Source: Micromussa lordhowensis
Lineage: Eukaryota > Cnidaria > Anthozoa > Scleractinia > Lobophylliidae
NCBI GenBank assembly: GCA_964020085.1
Contig: OZ026596.1
Coordinates: forward strand, 15,767,795-15,831,794
Direction: 5' to 3'
Length of the DNA stretch: 64,000 nt
Notes under the pieces: model-generated
The model's input: only the letters and a program-made list of their open reading frames with translations
What the model was told of the DNA's origin: nothing
Databases searched by the model: none
In this document: in pieces, positions 52,801 through 63,900 of the stretch
Position numbering within the stretch: position 1 is the stretch's first letter
Layout of the letters: each line of letters opens with the position of its first letter
Translations under genes and position numbers: made by a program

Positions 52801-53590
52801 TTCGGCTCCCTTCTTCTAATTAACTTTTCGGCTCCCTTCTACTAATCGACTTTTTGGGTAACTTCTACTAATCGACTTTTCGGCTCCCTTCTACTAATCG
52901 ACTTTTCAGCTCCCTTCAACTAATCGACTTTTCGGCTCCCTTCTACTAATCGACTTTTTGGGTAACTTGTACTAATCGACTTTTCGGCTCCCTTCTACTA
53001 ATCGACTTTTCAGCTCTCTTCTACTAATCGACTTTTCGGCTTCCTTCTACTAATCGACTTTTCAGCTCCCTTCTACTAATCGACTTTTCGGCTCCCTTCT
53101 ACTAACCGACTTTTTGGGTAACTTCTACTAATCGTCTTTTCTCTTCTTTCTACTTATCGTCTTTTCGGCTCCCTTCAACTAATCGATTTTTTGGCTAACT
53201 TCTACTAATCGACTTTTCGGCTCCCTTCTACTAATCGTCTTTTCGGCTCCCTTGAACTAATTGACTTTTCGGCTAACTTCTACTAATCTACTTTTCGGCT
53301 CCCTTCTACTAATCGTCTTTTCGGCCCCCTTCTACTAATCGTATTTTCGGCTCCCTTTAACTAATTGACTTTTCGGCTAACTTCTACTAATTGACTTTTC
53401 GGCTAACTTCTACTAATCTACTAATCGTCCTTTCGGCTCCCTTCTACTAATCAACTTTTTGGCTCCCTTCTACTAAACGACTTTTCGGCTCCCTTCTACT
53501 AATCGACTTTTCGGCTCCCTTGTACTAATCGACTTTTCGGCTCCCTTCTACTAATCGACTTTTCGGCTCCCTTCTACTAATCGACTTTTC
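49020..53590 (+). repeat. Family IV copy C5, one subrepeat only (4,571 bp)
   Basis: This copy holds an S2-type subrepeat and the tail, but no S1. 34-bp units are at 51295, 52264 and 53415; 25-bp units at 50657, 51990 and 53141; GGATCC at 52570. It matches 31-35 kb of C3 at 18,180-18,310 bp. Its first few hundred bases are shortened and duplicated (see the 494-bp entry). It carries the C3/C4 form CTTCTAC after GGATCC, not the C1/C2 form CTTCCAC. Confidence 0.85.
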
Positions 53591-56500
53591 GGCTCTTTTC
53601 TACTAATCGTCTTTTCGGCTCCCTTCTACTAATCATCTTTTCGGCTCCCTTCTACTAATCGTCTTTTCGGCTCCCTTCTACTAATCGTCTTTCCGGCTCC
53701 CTTCTATTAATCGTCTTTTCGGCTCCCTTCTACTAATCGTCTTTTCGGCTCCCTTCTAGTAATCGGCTTTGCGGCTCCCTTCTACTAATCGTCTTTTCGG
53801 CTCCCTTCTACTAATTTTCTTTTCGGCTCCCTTCTACTAATCGATTTTTTGGCTAAATATTACTAATCGACTTTTCGCCTCCCTTCTACTAATCAACTTT
53901 TCGGCTCCCTTCTACTAATCGACTTTTCGGCTCCCTTCTACTAATCGATTTTTTGGCTAACTTTTACTAATCGACTTTTCGGCTCCCTTCTTCTAATTAA
54001 CTTTTCGGCTCCCTTCTACTAATCGACTTTTTGGGTAACTTCTACTAATCGACTTTTCGGCTCCCTTCTACTAATCGACTTTTCAGCTCCCTTCAACTAA
54101 TCGACTTTTCGGCTCCCTTCTACTAATCGACTTTTTGGGTAACTTGTACTAATCGACTTTTCGGCTCCCTTCTACTAATCGACTTTTCGGCTCCCTTCTA
54201 CTAATCGACTTTTTGGGTAACTTCTACTAATCGACTTTTCGGCTCCCTTCTACTAATCGACTTTTCGGCTCCCTTCTTCTAATTAACTTTTCGGCTCCCT
54301 TCTACTAATCGACTTTTCAGCTCTCTTCTACTAATCGACTTTTCGGCTTCCTCCTACTAATCGACTTTTCAGCTCCCTTCTACTAATCGACTTTTCGGCT
54401 CCCTTCTACTAATCGACTTTTTGGGTAACTTCTACTAATCGTCTTTTCGTCTCCCTTCTACTTATCGTCTTTTCGGCTCCCTTCAACTAATCGATTTTTT
54501 GGCTAACTTCTACTAATCGACTTTTCGGCTCCCTTCTACCAACCAACTTTTCGTCTCCCTTCTACTAATGGACTTTTCGGCTCCCTTCTACTAATTAACT
54601 TTTCGACTCCCTTCTACTAATCGACTTTTCGACTCTCTTCTACTAATCGACTTTTCGGCTTCCTTCTACTAATCGACTTTTCGGCTCCCTTCTACAAATT
54701 GACTTTTCGGCTCCCTTCTACTAATTGACTTTTTGGGTAACTTCTACTAATCGACTTCTCGGCTCCCTTCTACTAATCGACTTTTCGGCTCCCTTCTCCT
54801 AATCGACTTTTCGGCTCCCTTCTACTAATCGACTTTTCGCCGCCCTTCTTCTAATCGACTTTTCGGCTTCCTTCTACTAATCGACTTTTCGGCTCCCTTC
54901 TACAAATTGACTTTTCGGCTCCCTTCTACTAATTGACTTTTTGGGTAACTTCTACTAATCGACTTCTCGGCTCCCTTCTACTAATCGACGTTTCGGCTCC
55001 CTTTTACTAATCGACTTTTCTGCCTACTTCTACTAAGCGACTTTTCGGCTCCCTTCTACTAATCGACTTTTCGGCTCCCTTCTACTAATCGACTTTTCGC
55101 CGCCCTTCTTCTAATCGACTTTTCGCCGCCCTTCTTCTAATCGACTTTTCGCCGCCCTTCTTCTAATTGTCTTTTCGCCGCCCGTCTACTAATCGTCTTT
55201 TTGCCGCCCTTCAACTAATCGTCTATTCGGCTCCCTTCTACTAATCGTCTTTTCGGCTCTCTTCTACTAATCCACTTTTCGGCTTCCTTCTACTAATCGA
55301 CTTTTCGGCTCCCTACTACAAATTCACTTTTCGGCTCCCTTCTACTAATCAACTTTTCGGCTCCCTTCTACTAATTAACTTTTCGACTCCCTTCTACTAA
55401 TCGACTTTTCGGCTCTCTTCTACTAATCGACTTTTCGGCTTCCTTCTACTAATCGACTTTTCGGCTCCCTTCTACAAATTGACTTTTCGGCTCCCTTCTA
55501 CTAATTGACTTTTTGGGTAACTTCTACTAATCGACTTCTCGGCTCCCTTCTACTAATCGACTTTTCGGCTCCCTTTTACTAATCGACTTTTCTGCTAACT
55601 TCTACTAATCGACTTTTCGGCTCCCATCTACTAATCAACTTTTCGCCGCCCTTCTTCTAATCGACTTTTTGCCGCCCTTCTTCTAATCGACTTTTCGCCG
55701 CCCTTCTTCTAATCGTCTTTTCGCCGCCCGTCTACTAATCGTCTTTTCGCCGCCCTTCAACTAATCGTCTATTCGGCTCCCTTCTACTAATCGTCTTTTC
55801 GGCTCCCTTCTACTAATCGTCTTTTCGGCTCCCTTGAACTAATTGACTTTTCGGCTAACTTCTACTAATCTACTTTTCGGCTCCCTTCTACTAATCGTCT
55901 TTTCGGCCCCCTTCTACTAATCGTATTTTCGGCTCCCTTTAACTAATTGACTTTTCGGCTAACTTCTACTAATTGACTTTTCGGCTAACTTCTACTAATC
56001 TACTAATCGTCCTTTCGGCTCCCTTCTACTAATCAACTTTTTGCCTCCCTTCTACTAAACGACTTTTCGGCTCCCTTCTACTAATCGACTTTTCGGCTCC
56101 CTTGTACTAATCGACTTTTCGGCTCCCTTCTACTAATCGACTTTTCAGCTCCCTTCTACTAATCGACTTTTCGGCTCTTTTCTACTAATCGTCTTTTCGG
56201 CTCCCTTCTACTAATCGTCTTTTCGGCTCCCTTCTACTAATCGTCTTTTCGGCTCCCTTCTACTAATCGTCTTTCCGGCTCCCTTCTACTAATCGTCCTT
56301 TCGGCTCCCTTCTACTAATCGTCTTTTCGGCTCCCTTCTGGTAATCGGCTTTGCGGCTCCCTTCTACTAATCGTCTTTTCGGCTCCCTTCTACTAATTTT
56401 CTTTTCGGCTCCCTTCTACTAATCGATTTTTTGGCTAAATATTACTAATCGACTTTTCGGCTCCCTTCTACTAATCAACTTTTCGGCTCCCTTCTACTAA

Positions 56501-57992
56501 TCGACTTTTCGGCTCCCTTCTACTAATCGATTTTTTGGCTAACTTTTACTAATCGACTTTTCGGCTCCCTTCTACTAATCGACTTTTTGGGTAACTTCTA
56601 CTAATCAACTTTTCGGCTCCCTTCTACTAATCGACTTTTCAGCTCCCTTCAACTAATCGACTTTTCGGCTCCCTTCTACTAATCGACTTTTTGGGTAACT
56701 TGTACTAATCGACTTTTCGGCTCCCTTCTACTAATCGACTTTTCGGCTCCCTTCTACTAATCGACTTTTTGGGTAACTTCTACTAATCGACTTTTCGGCT
56801 CCCTTCTACTAATCGACTTTTCGGCTCCCTTCTTCTAATTAACTTTTCGGCTCCCTTCTACTAATCGACTTTTCAGCTCTCTTCTACTAATCGACTTTTC
56901 GGCTTCCTCCTACTAATCGACTTTTCAGCTCCCTTCTACTAATCGACTTTTCGGCTCCCTTCTACTAATCGACTTTTTGGGTAACTTCTACTAATCGTCT
57001 TTTCGTCTCCCTTCTACTTATCGTCTTTTCGGCTCCCTTCAACTAATCGATTTTTTGGCTAACTTCTACTAATCGACTTTTCGGCTCCCTTCCACCAACC
57101 AACTTTTCGTCTCCCTTCTACTAATGGACTTTTCGGCTCCCTTCTACTAATTAACTTTTCGACTCCCTTCTACTAATCGACTTTTCGGCTCTCTTCTACT
57201 AATCGACTTTTCGGCTTCCTTCTACTAATCGACTTTTCGGCTCCCTTCTACAAATTGACTTTTCGGCTCCCTTCTACTAATTGACTTTTTGGGTAACTTC
57301 TACTAATCGACTTCTCGGCTCCCTTCTACTAATCGACTTTTCGGCTCCCTTTTACTAATCGACATTTTTGCTAACTTCTACTAATCGACTTTTCGGCTCC
57401 CTTGTCCTAATCGACTTTTCGGCTCCCTTCTACTAATCGACTTTTCGCCGCCCTTCTTCTAATCGACTTTTCGGCTTCCTTCTACTAATCGACTTTTCGG
57501 CTCCCTTCTACAAATTGACTTTTCGGCTCCCTTCTACTAATTGACTTTTTGGGTAACTTCTACTAATCGACTTCTCGGCTCCCTTCTACTAATCGACTTT
57601 TCGGCTCCCTTTTACTAATCGACTTTTCTGCTAACTTCTACTAATCGACTTTTCGGCTCCCTTCTACTAATCGACTTTTCGGCTCCCTTCTACTAATCGA
57701 CTTTTCGGCTCCCTTCTACAAATTGACTTTTCGGCTCCCTTCTACTAATTGACTTTTTCGGTAACTTCTACTAATCGACCTCTCGGCTCCCTTCTACTAA
57801 TCGACTTTTCGGCTCCCTTTTACTAATCGACTTTTCTGCTAACTTCTACTAATCGACTTTTCGGCTCCCTTCTAGTAATCGACTTTTCGGCTCCCTTCTA
57901 CTAATCGACTTTTCGGTTTCCTTGTACTAATCGACTTTTCGGCTCCCTTGTACTAATCGACTTTTCGACTCCCTTCTACTAATCGACTTTTC
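53591..57992 (+). repeat. Family III block, super-unit copy 2
   Basis: This block (4,402 bp = 169 x 26 + 8) matches 35281-39786. The offset drops from 18,310 to 18,258 bp near 54.79 kb, where two monomers (the ACATTTTTGCTAAC type) are missing, and to 18,206 bp after the landmark unit at 56343. That landmark is intact here as TGGTAATCGGCTTTGCGG. The 34-bp unit is at 55997. Confidence 0.87.
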
Positions 57993-60900
57993 GGCTCTTT
58001 TCTACTAATCGTCTTTTCGTCTCCCTTCTACTTATCGTCTTTTCGGCTCCCTTCAACTAATCGATTTTTTGGCTAACTTCTACTAATCGACATTACGGCT
58101 CCCTTCTACCAATCAACTTTTCGGCTCCCTTCTACTAATCGACTTTTCGGCTCCCTTCTACTAATCGACTTTTCGCCGCCCTTCTTCTAATCGTCTCTTC
58201 GCCGCCCGTCTAGTAATCGTCTCTTCGCCGCCCTTCAACTAATCGTCTTTTCGGCTCCCTTCTACTAATCGACTTTTCGGCTCCCTTCTACTAATCGACT
58301 TTTTGGGTAACTTCTACTAATCGACTTTTAGGCTCCCTTCTACTAATCGACTTTTCGGCTCCCTTTTAGTAATCGACTTTTCGGCTAACTTCTACTAATC
58401 GACTTTTCGGCTCCCTTCTACTAATCGACTTTTCGGCTCCCTTCTACTAATCGACTTTTCGCCGCCGTTCTTCTAATCGTCTCTTCGCCACCCGTCTAGT
58501 AATCGTCTCTTCGCCGCCCTTCAACTAATCGTCTTTTCGGCTCCCTTCTACTAATTTACTTTTCGGCTCCCTTCTACTAATCGATTTTTTGGCTAAATAT
58601 TACTAATCGACTTTTCGGCTCCCTTCTACTAATCAACTTTTCGGCTCCCTTCTACTAATCGACTTTTCGGCTCCCTTCTACTAATCGATTTTTTGGCTAA
58701 CTTTTACTAATCGACTTTTCGGCTCCCTTCTACTAATCGACTTTTCGGCTCCCTTCTTCTAATTAACTTTTCGGCTCCCTTCTACTAATCGACTTTTCAG
58801 CTCTCTTCTACTAATCGACTTTTCGGCTTCCTTCTACTAATCGACTTTTCAGCTCCCTTCTACTAATCGACTTTTCGGCTCCCTTCTACTAACCGACTTT
58901 TTGGGTAACTTCTACTAATCGTCTTTTCTCTTCTTTCTACTTATCGTCTTTTCGGCTCCCTTCAACTAATCGATTTTTTGGCTAACTTCTACTAATCGAC
59001 TTTTCGGCTCCCTTCTACCAACCAACTTTTCGTCTCCCTTCTACTAATCGACTTTTCGACTCCCTTCTACTAATCGACTTTTCGGCTCTCTTCTACTAAT
59101 CGACTTTTCGGCTTCCTTCTACTAATCGACTTTTCGGCTCCCTTCTACAAATTGAATTTTCGGCTCCCTTCTACTAATTGACTTTTTGGGTAACTTCTAC
59201 TAATCGACTTCTCGGCTCCCTTCTACTAATCGACTTTTCGGCTCCCTTTTACTAATCAACATTTCTGCTAACTTCTACTAATCGACTTTTCGGCTCCCTT
59301 CTACTAATCGACTTTTCGGCTCCCTTCTACTAATCGACTTTTCGCCGCCCTTCTTCTAATCGACTTTTCGCTGCCCTTCTTCTAATCGACTTTTCGCCGC
59401 CCTTCTTCTAATCGTCTTTTCGCCGCCCGTCTACTAATCGTCTTTTCGCCGCCCTTCAACTAATCGTCTATTCGGCTCCCTTCTACTAATCGTCTTTTCG
59501 GCTCCCTTCTACTAATCGTCTTTTCGGCTCCCTTTAACTAATTGACTTTTCGGCTAACTTCTACTAATTGACTTTTCGGCTAACTTCTACTAATCTACTA
59601 ATCGTCCTTTCGGCTCCCTTCTACTAATCAACTTTTTGGCTCCCTTCTACTAATCGACTTTTCGGCTCCCTTCTACTAATCGACTTTTCGTCTCCCTTCT
59701 ACTAATCGACTTTTCGGCTCCCTTCCACTAATTAACTTTTAGACTCCCTTCTACTAATCGACTTTTCGGCTCTCTTCTACTAATCAACTTTTCGGCTTCC
59801 TTCTTTTAATCGACTTTTCGGCTCCCTACTACAAATTGACTTTTCGGCTCCCTTCTACTAATTGACTTTTTGGGTAACTTCTACTAATCGACTTCTCGGC
59901 TCCCTTCTACCAACCAACTTTTCGTCTCCCTTCTACTAATGGACTTTTCGGCTCCCTTCTACTAATTAACTTTTCGACTCCCTTCTACTAATCGACTTTT
60001 CGGCTCTCTTCTACTAATCGACTTTTCGGCTTCCTTCTACTAATCGACTTTTCGGCTCCCTTCTACAAATTGACTTTTCGGCTCCCTTCTACTAATTGAC
60101 TTTTTGGGTAACTTCTACTAATCGACTTCTCGGCTCCCTTCTACTAATCGACTTTTCGGCTCCCTTTTACTAATCGACATTTTTGCTAACTTCTACTAAT
60201 CGACTTTTCGGCTCCCTTCTCCTAATCGACTTTTCGGCTCCCTTCTACTAATCGACTTTTCGCCGCCCTTCTTCTAATCGACTTTTCGGCTTCCTTCTAC
60301 TAATCGACTTTTCGGCTCCCTTCTACAAATTGACTTTTCGGCTCCCTTCTACTAATTGACTTTTTGGGTAACTTCTACTAATCGACTTCTCGGCTCCCTT
60401 CTACTAATCGACTTTTCGGCTCCCTTTTACTAACCGACTTTTCTGCTAACTTCTACTAATCGACTTTTCGGCTCCCTTCTACTAATCGACTTTTCGGCTC
60501 CCTTCTACTAATCGACTTTTCGGCTCCTTTCTACAAATTGACTTTTCGGCTCCCTTCTACTAATTGACTTTTTGGGTAACTTCTACTAATCGACCTCTCG
60601 GCTCCCTTCTACTAATCGACTTTTCGGCTCCCTTTTACTAATCGACTTTTCTGCTAACTTCTACTAATCGACTTTTCGGCTCCCTTCTACTAATCGACTT
60701 TTCGGCTCCCTTCTACTAATCGACTTTTCGGTTTCCTTGTACTAATCGACTTTTCGGCTCCCTTGTACTAATCGACTTTTCGACTCCCTTCTACTAATCG
60801 ACTTTTCGGCTCTTTTCTACTAATCGTCTTTTCGTCTCCCTTCTACTTATCGTCTTTTCGGCTCCCTTCAACTAATCGATTTTTTGGCTAACTTCTACTA

Positions 60901-63900
60901 ATCGACTTTTCGGCTCCCTTCTACTAATCGACTTTTTGGGTAACTTCTACTAATCGACTTTTAGGCTCCCTTCTACTAATCGACTTTTCGGCTCCCTTAT
61001 AGTAATCGACTTTTCGGCTAACTTCTACTAATCGACTTTTCGGCTCCCTTCTACTAATCGACTTTTCGGCTCCCTTCTACTAATCGACTTTTCGCCGCCC
61101 TTCTTCTAATCGTCTCTTCGCCGCCCGTCTAGTAATCGTCTCTTCGCCGCCCTTCAACTAATCGTCTTTTCGGCTCCCTTCTACTAATCGACTTTTCGGC
61201 TCCCTTCTACTAATCGACTTTTTGGGTAACTTCTACTAATCGACTTTTAGGCTCCCTTCTACTAATCGACTTTTCGGCTCCCTTTTAGTAATCGACTTTT
61301 CGGCTAACTTCTACTAATCGACTTTTCGGCTCCCTTCTACTAATCGACTTTTCGGCTCCCTTCTACTAATCGACTTTTCGCCGCCGTTCTTCTAATCGTC
61401 TCTTCGCCGCCCGTCTAGTAATCGTCTCTTCGCCGCCCTTCAACTAATCGTCTTTTCGGCTCCCTTCTACTAATCGTCTTTTCAGCTCCCTTCTACTAAT
61501 CGTCTTTTCGGCTCCCTTCTACTAATTTACTTTTCGGCTCCCTTCTACTAATCAACTTTTCGGCTCCCTTCTACTAATCGACTTTTCGGCTCCCTTCTAC
61601 TAATCGATTTTTTGGCTAACTTTTACTAATCGACTTTTCGGCTCCCTTCTACTAATCGACTTTTCGGCTCCCTTCTTCTAATTAACTTTTCGGCTCCCTT
61701 CTACTAATCGACTTTTCAGCTCTCTTCTACTAATCGACTTTTCGGCTTCCTTCTACTAATCGACTTTTCAGCTCCCTTCTACTAATCGACTTTTCGGCTC
61801 CCTTCTACTAACCGACTTTTTGGGTAACTTCTACTAATCGTCTTTTCTCTTCTTTCTACTTATCGTCTTTTCGGCTCCCTTCAACTAATCGATTTTTTGG
61901 CTAACTTCTACTAATCGACTTTTCGGCTCCCTTCTACCAACCAACTTTTCGTCTCCCTTCTACTAATCGACTTTTCGACTCCCTTCTACTAATCGACTTT
62001 TCGGCTCTCTTCTACTAATCGACTTTTCGGCTTCCTTCTACTAATCGACTTTTCGGCTCCCTTCTACAAATTGACTTTTCGGCTCCCTTCTACTAATTGA
62101 CTTTTTGGGTAACTTCTACTAATCGACTTCTCGGCTCCCTTCTACTAATCAACTTTTCGGCTCCCTTTTACTAATCAACATTTCTGCTAACTTCTACTTA
62201 TCGACTTTTCGGCTCCCTTCTACTAATCGACTTTTCGGCTCCCTTCTACTAATCGACTTTTCGCCGCCCTTCTTCTAATCGACTTTTCGCTGCCCTTCTT
62301 CTAATCGACTTTTCGCCGCCCTTCTTCTAATCGTCTTTTCGCCGCCCGTCTACTAATCGTCTTTTCGCCGCCCTTCAACTAATCGTCTATTCGGCTCCCT
62401 TCTACTAATCGTCTTTTCGGCTCCCTTCTACTAATCGTCTTTTTGGCTCCCTTTAACTAATTGACTTTTCGGCTAACTTCTACTAATTGACTTTTCGGCT
62501 AACTTCTACTAATCTACTAATCGTCCTTTCGGCTCCCTTCTACTAATCAACTTTTTGGCTCCCTTCTACTAATCGACTTTTCGGCTCCCTTCTACTAATC
62601 GACTTTTCGTCTCCCTTCTACTAATCGACTTTTCGGCTCCCTTCCACTAATTAACTTTTAGACTCCCTTCTACTAATCGACTTTTCGGCTCTCTTCTACT
62701 AATCAACTGTTCGGCTTCCTTCTACTAATCGACTTTTCGGCTCCCTACTACAAATTGACTTTTCGGCTCCCTTCTACTAATTGACTTTTTGGGTAACTTC
62801 TACTAATCGACTTCTCGGCTCCCTTCTACTAATCGACTTTTCGGCTCCCTTTTACTAATCGACTTTTCTGCCTACTTCTACTAATCGACTTTTCGGCTCC
62901 CTTCTACTAATCGACTTTTCGGCTCCCTTCTACTAATCGACTTTTCGGCTTCCTTCTACTAATCGACTTTTCGGCTCCCTTCTACAAATTGACTTTTCGG
63001 CTCCCTTCTACTAATTGACTTTTTGGGTAACTTCTACTAATCGACTTCTCGGCTCCCTTCTACTAATCGACTTTTCGGCTCCCTTTTACTAATCAACATT
63101 TCTGCTAACTTCTACTTATCGACTTTTCGGCTCCCTTCTACTAATCGACTTTTCGGCTCCCTTCTACTAATCGACTTTTCGCCGCCCTTCTTCTAATCGA
63201 CTTTTCGCTGCCCTTCTTCTAATCGACTTTTCGCCGCCCTTCTTCTAATCGTCTTTTCGCCGCCCGTCTACTAATCGTCTTTTCGCCGCCCTTCAACTAA
63301 TCGTCTATTCGGCTCCCTTCTACTAATCGTCTTTTCGGCTCCCTTCTACTAATCGTCTTTTTGGCTCCCTTTAACTAATTGACTTTTCGGCTAACTTCTA
63401 CTAATTGACTTTTCGGCTAACTTCTACTAATCTACTAATCGTCCTTTCGGCTCCCTTCTACTAATCAACTTTTTGGCTCCCTTCTACTAATCGACTTTTC
63501 GGCTCCCTTCTACTAATCGACTTTTCGTCTCCCTTCTACTAATCGACTTTTCGGCTCCCTTCCACTAATTAACTTTTAGACTCCCTTCTACTAATCGACT
63601 TTTCGGCTCTCTTCTACTAATCAACTGTTCGGCTTCCTTCTACTAATCGACTTTTCGGCTCCCTACTACAAATTGACTTTTCGGCTCCCTTCTACTAATT
63701 GACTTTTTGGGTAACTTCTACTAATCGACTTCTCGGCTCCCTTCTACTAATCGACTTTTCGGCTCCCTTTTACTAATCGACTTTTCTGCCTACTTCTACT
63801 AATCGACTTTTCGGCTCCCTTCTACTAATCGACTTTTCGGCTCCCTTCTACTAATCGACTTTTCGGCTCCCTTCTACTAATCGATTTTTTGGCTAACTTT

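Larger units (their letters stand above)
13824..61857 (+). repeat. 25-bp variant monomer (CTTTTCTCTTCTTTCT), 20 copies
   Basis: This unit is one base shorter than normal and reads CTCTTCTTTCT where the related 26-bp unit in older regions reads CGTCTCCCTTCT. Starts of CTCTTC: 13824, 17159, 18596, 19747, 21470, 24831, 26190, 27341, 29064, 32425, 33784, 34935, 41008, 44109, 46386, 50657, 51990, 53141, 58928 and 61847. None occurs before 13.8 kb or inside the III blocks, so it marks the family IV lineage. The coordinates of this entry span the first to the last copy. Confidence 0.9.
1141..63444 (+). repeat. 34-bp variant monomer (8-bp TACTAATC duplication), 35 copies
   Basis: In this unit TACTAATC is doubled, giving AATCTACTAATCGTCC. 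AAT starts at 1141, 1851, 2821, 3245, 3955, 5341, 6363, 7125, 7679, 9949, 10555, 14462, 17901, 18870, 20021, 22134, 25495, 26464, 27615, 29728, 33089, 34058, 35105, 37739, 41672, 44773, 45691, 46660, 51295, 52264, 53415, 55997, 59592, 62511 and 63429. It nearly always follows two units ending GGCTAAC and precedes a GTCCTTTC unit and an ATCAAC unit, so all copies descend from one event. It serves as the main phase marker of the array. The coordinates of this entry span the first to the last copy. Confidence 0.93.
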
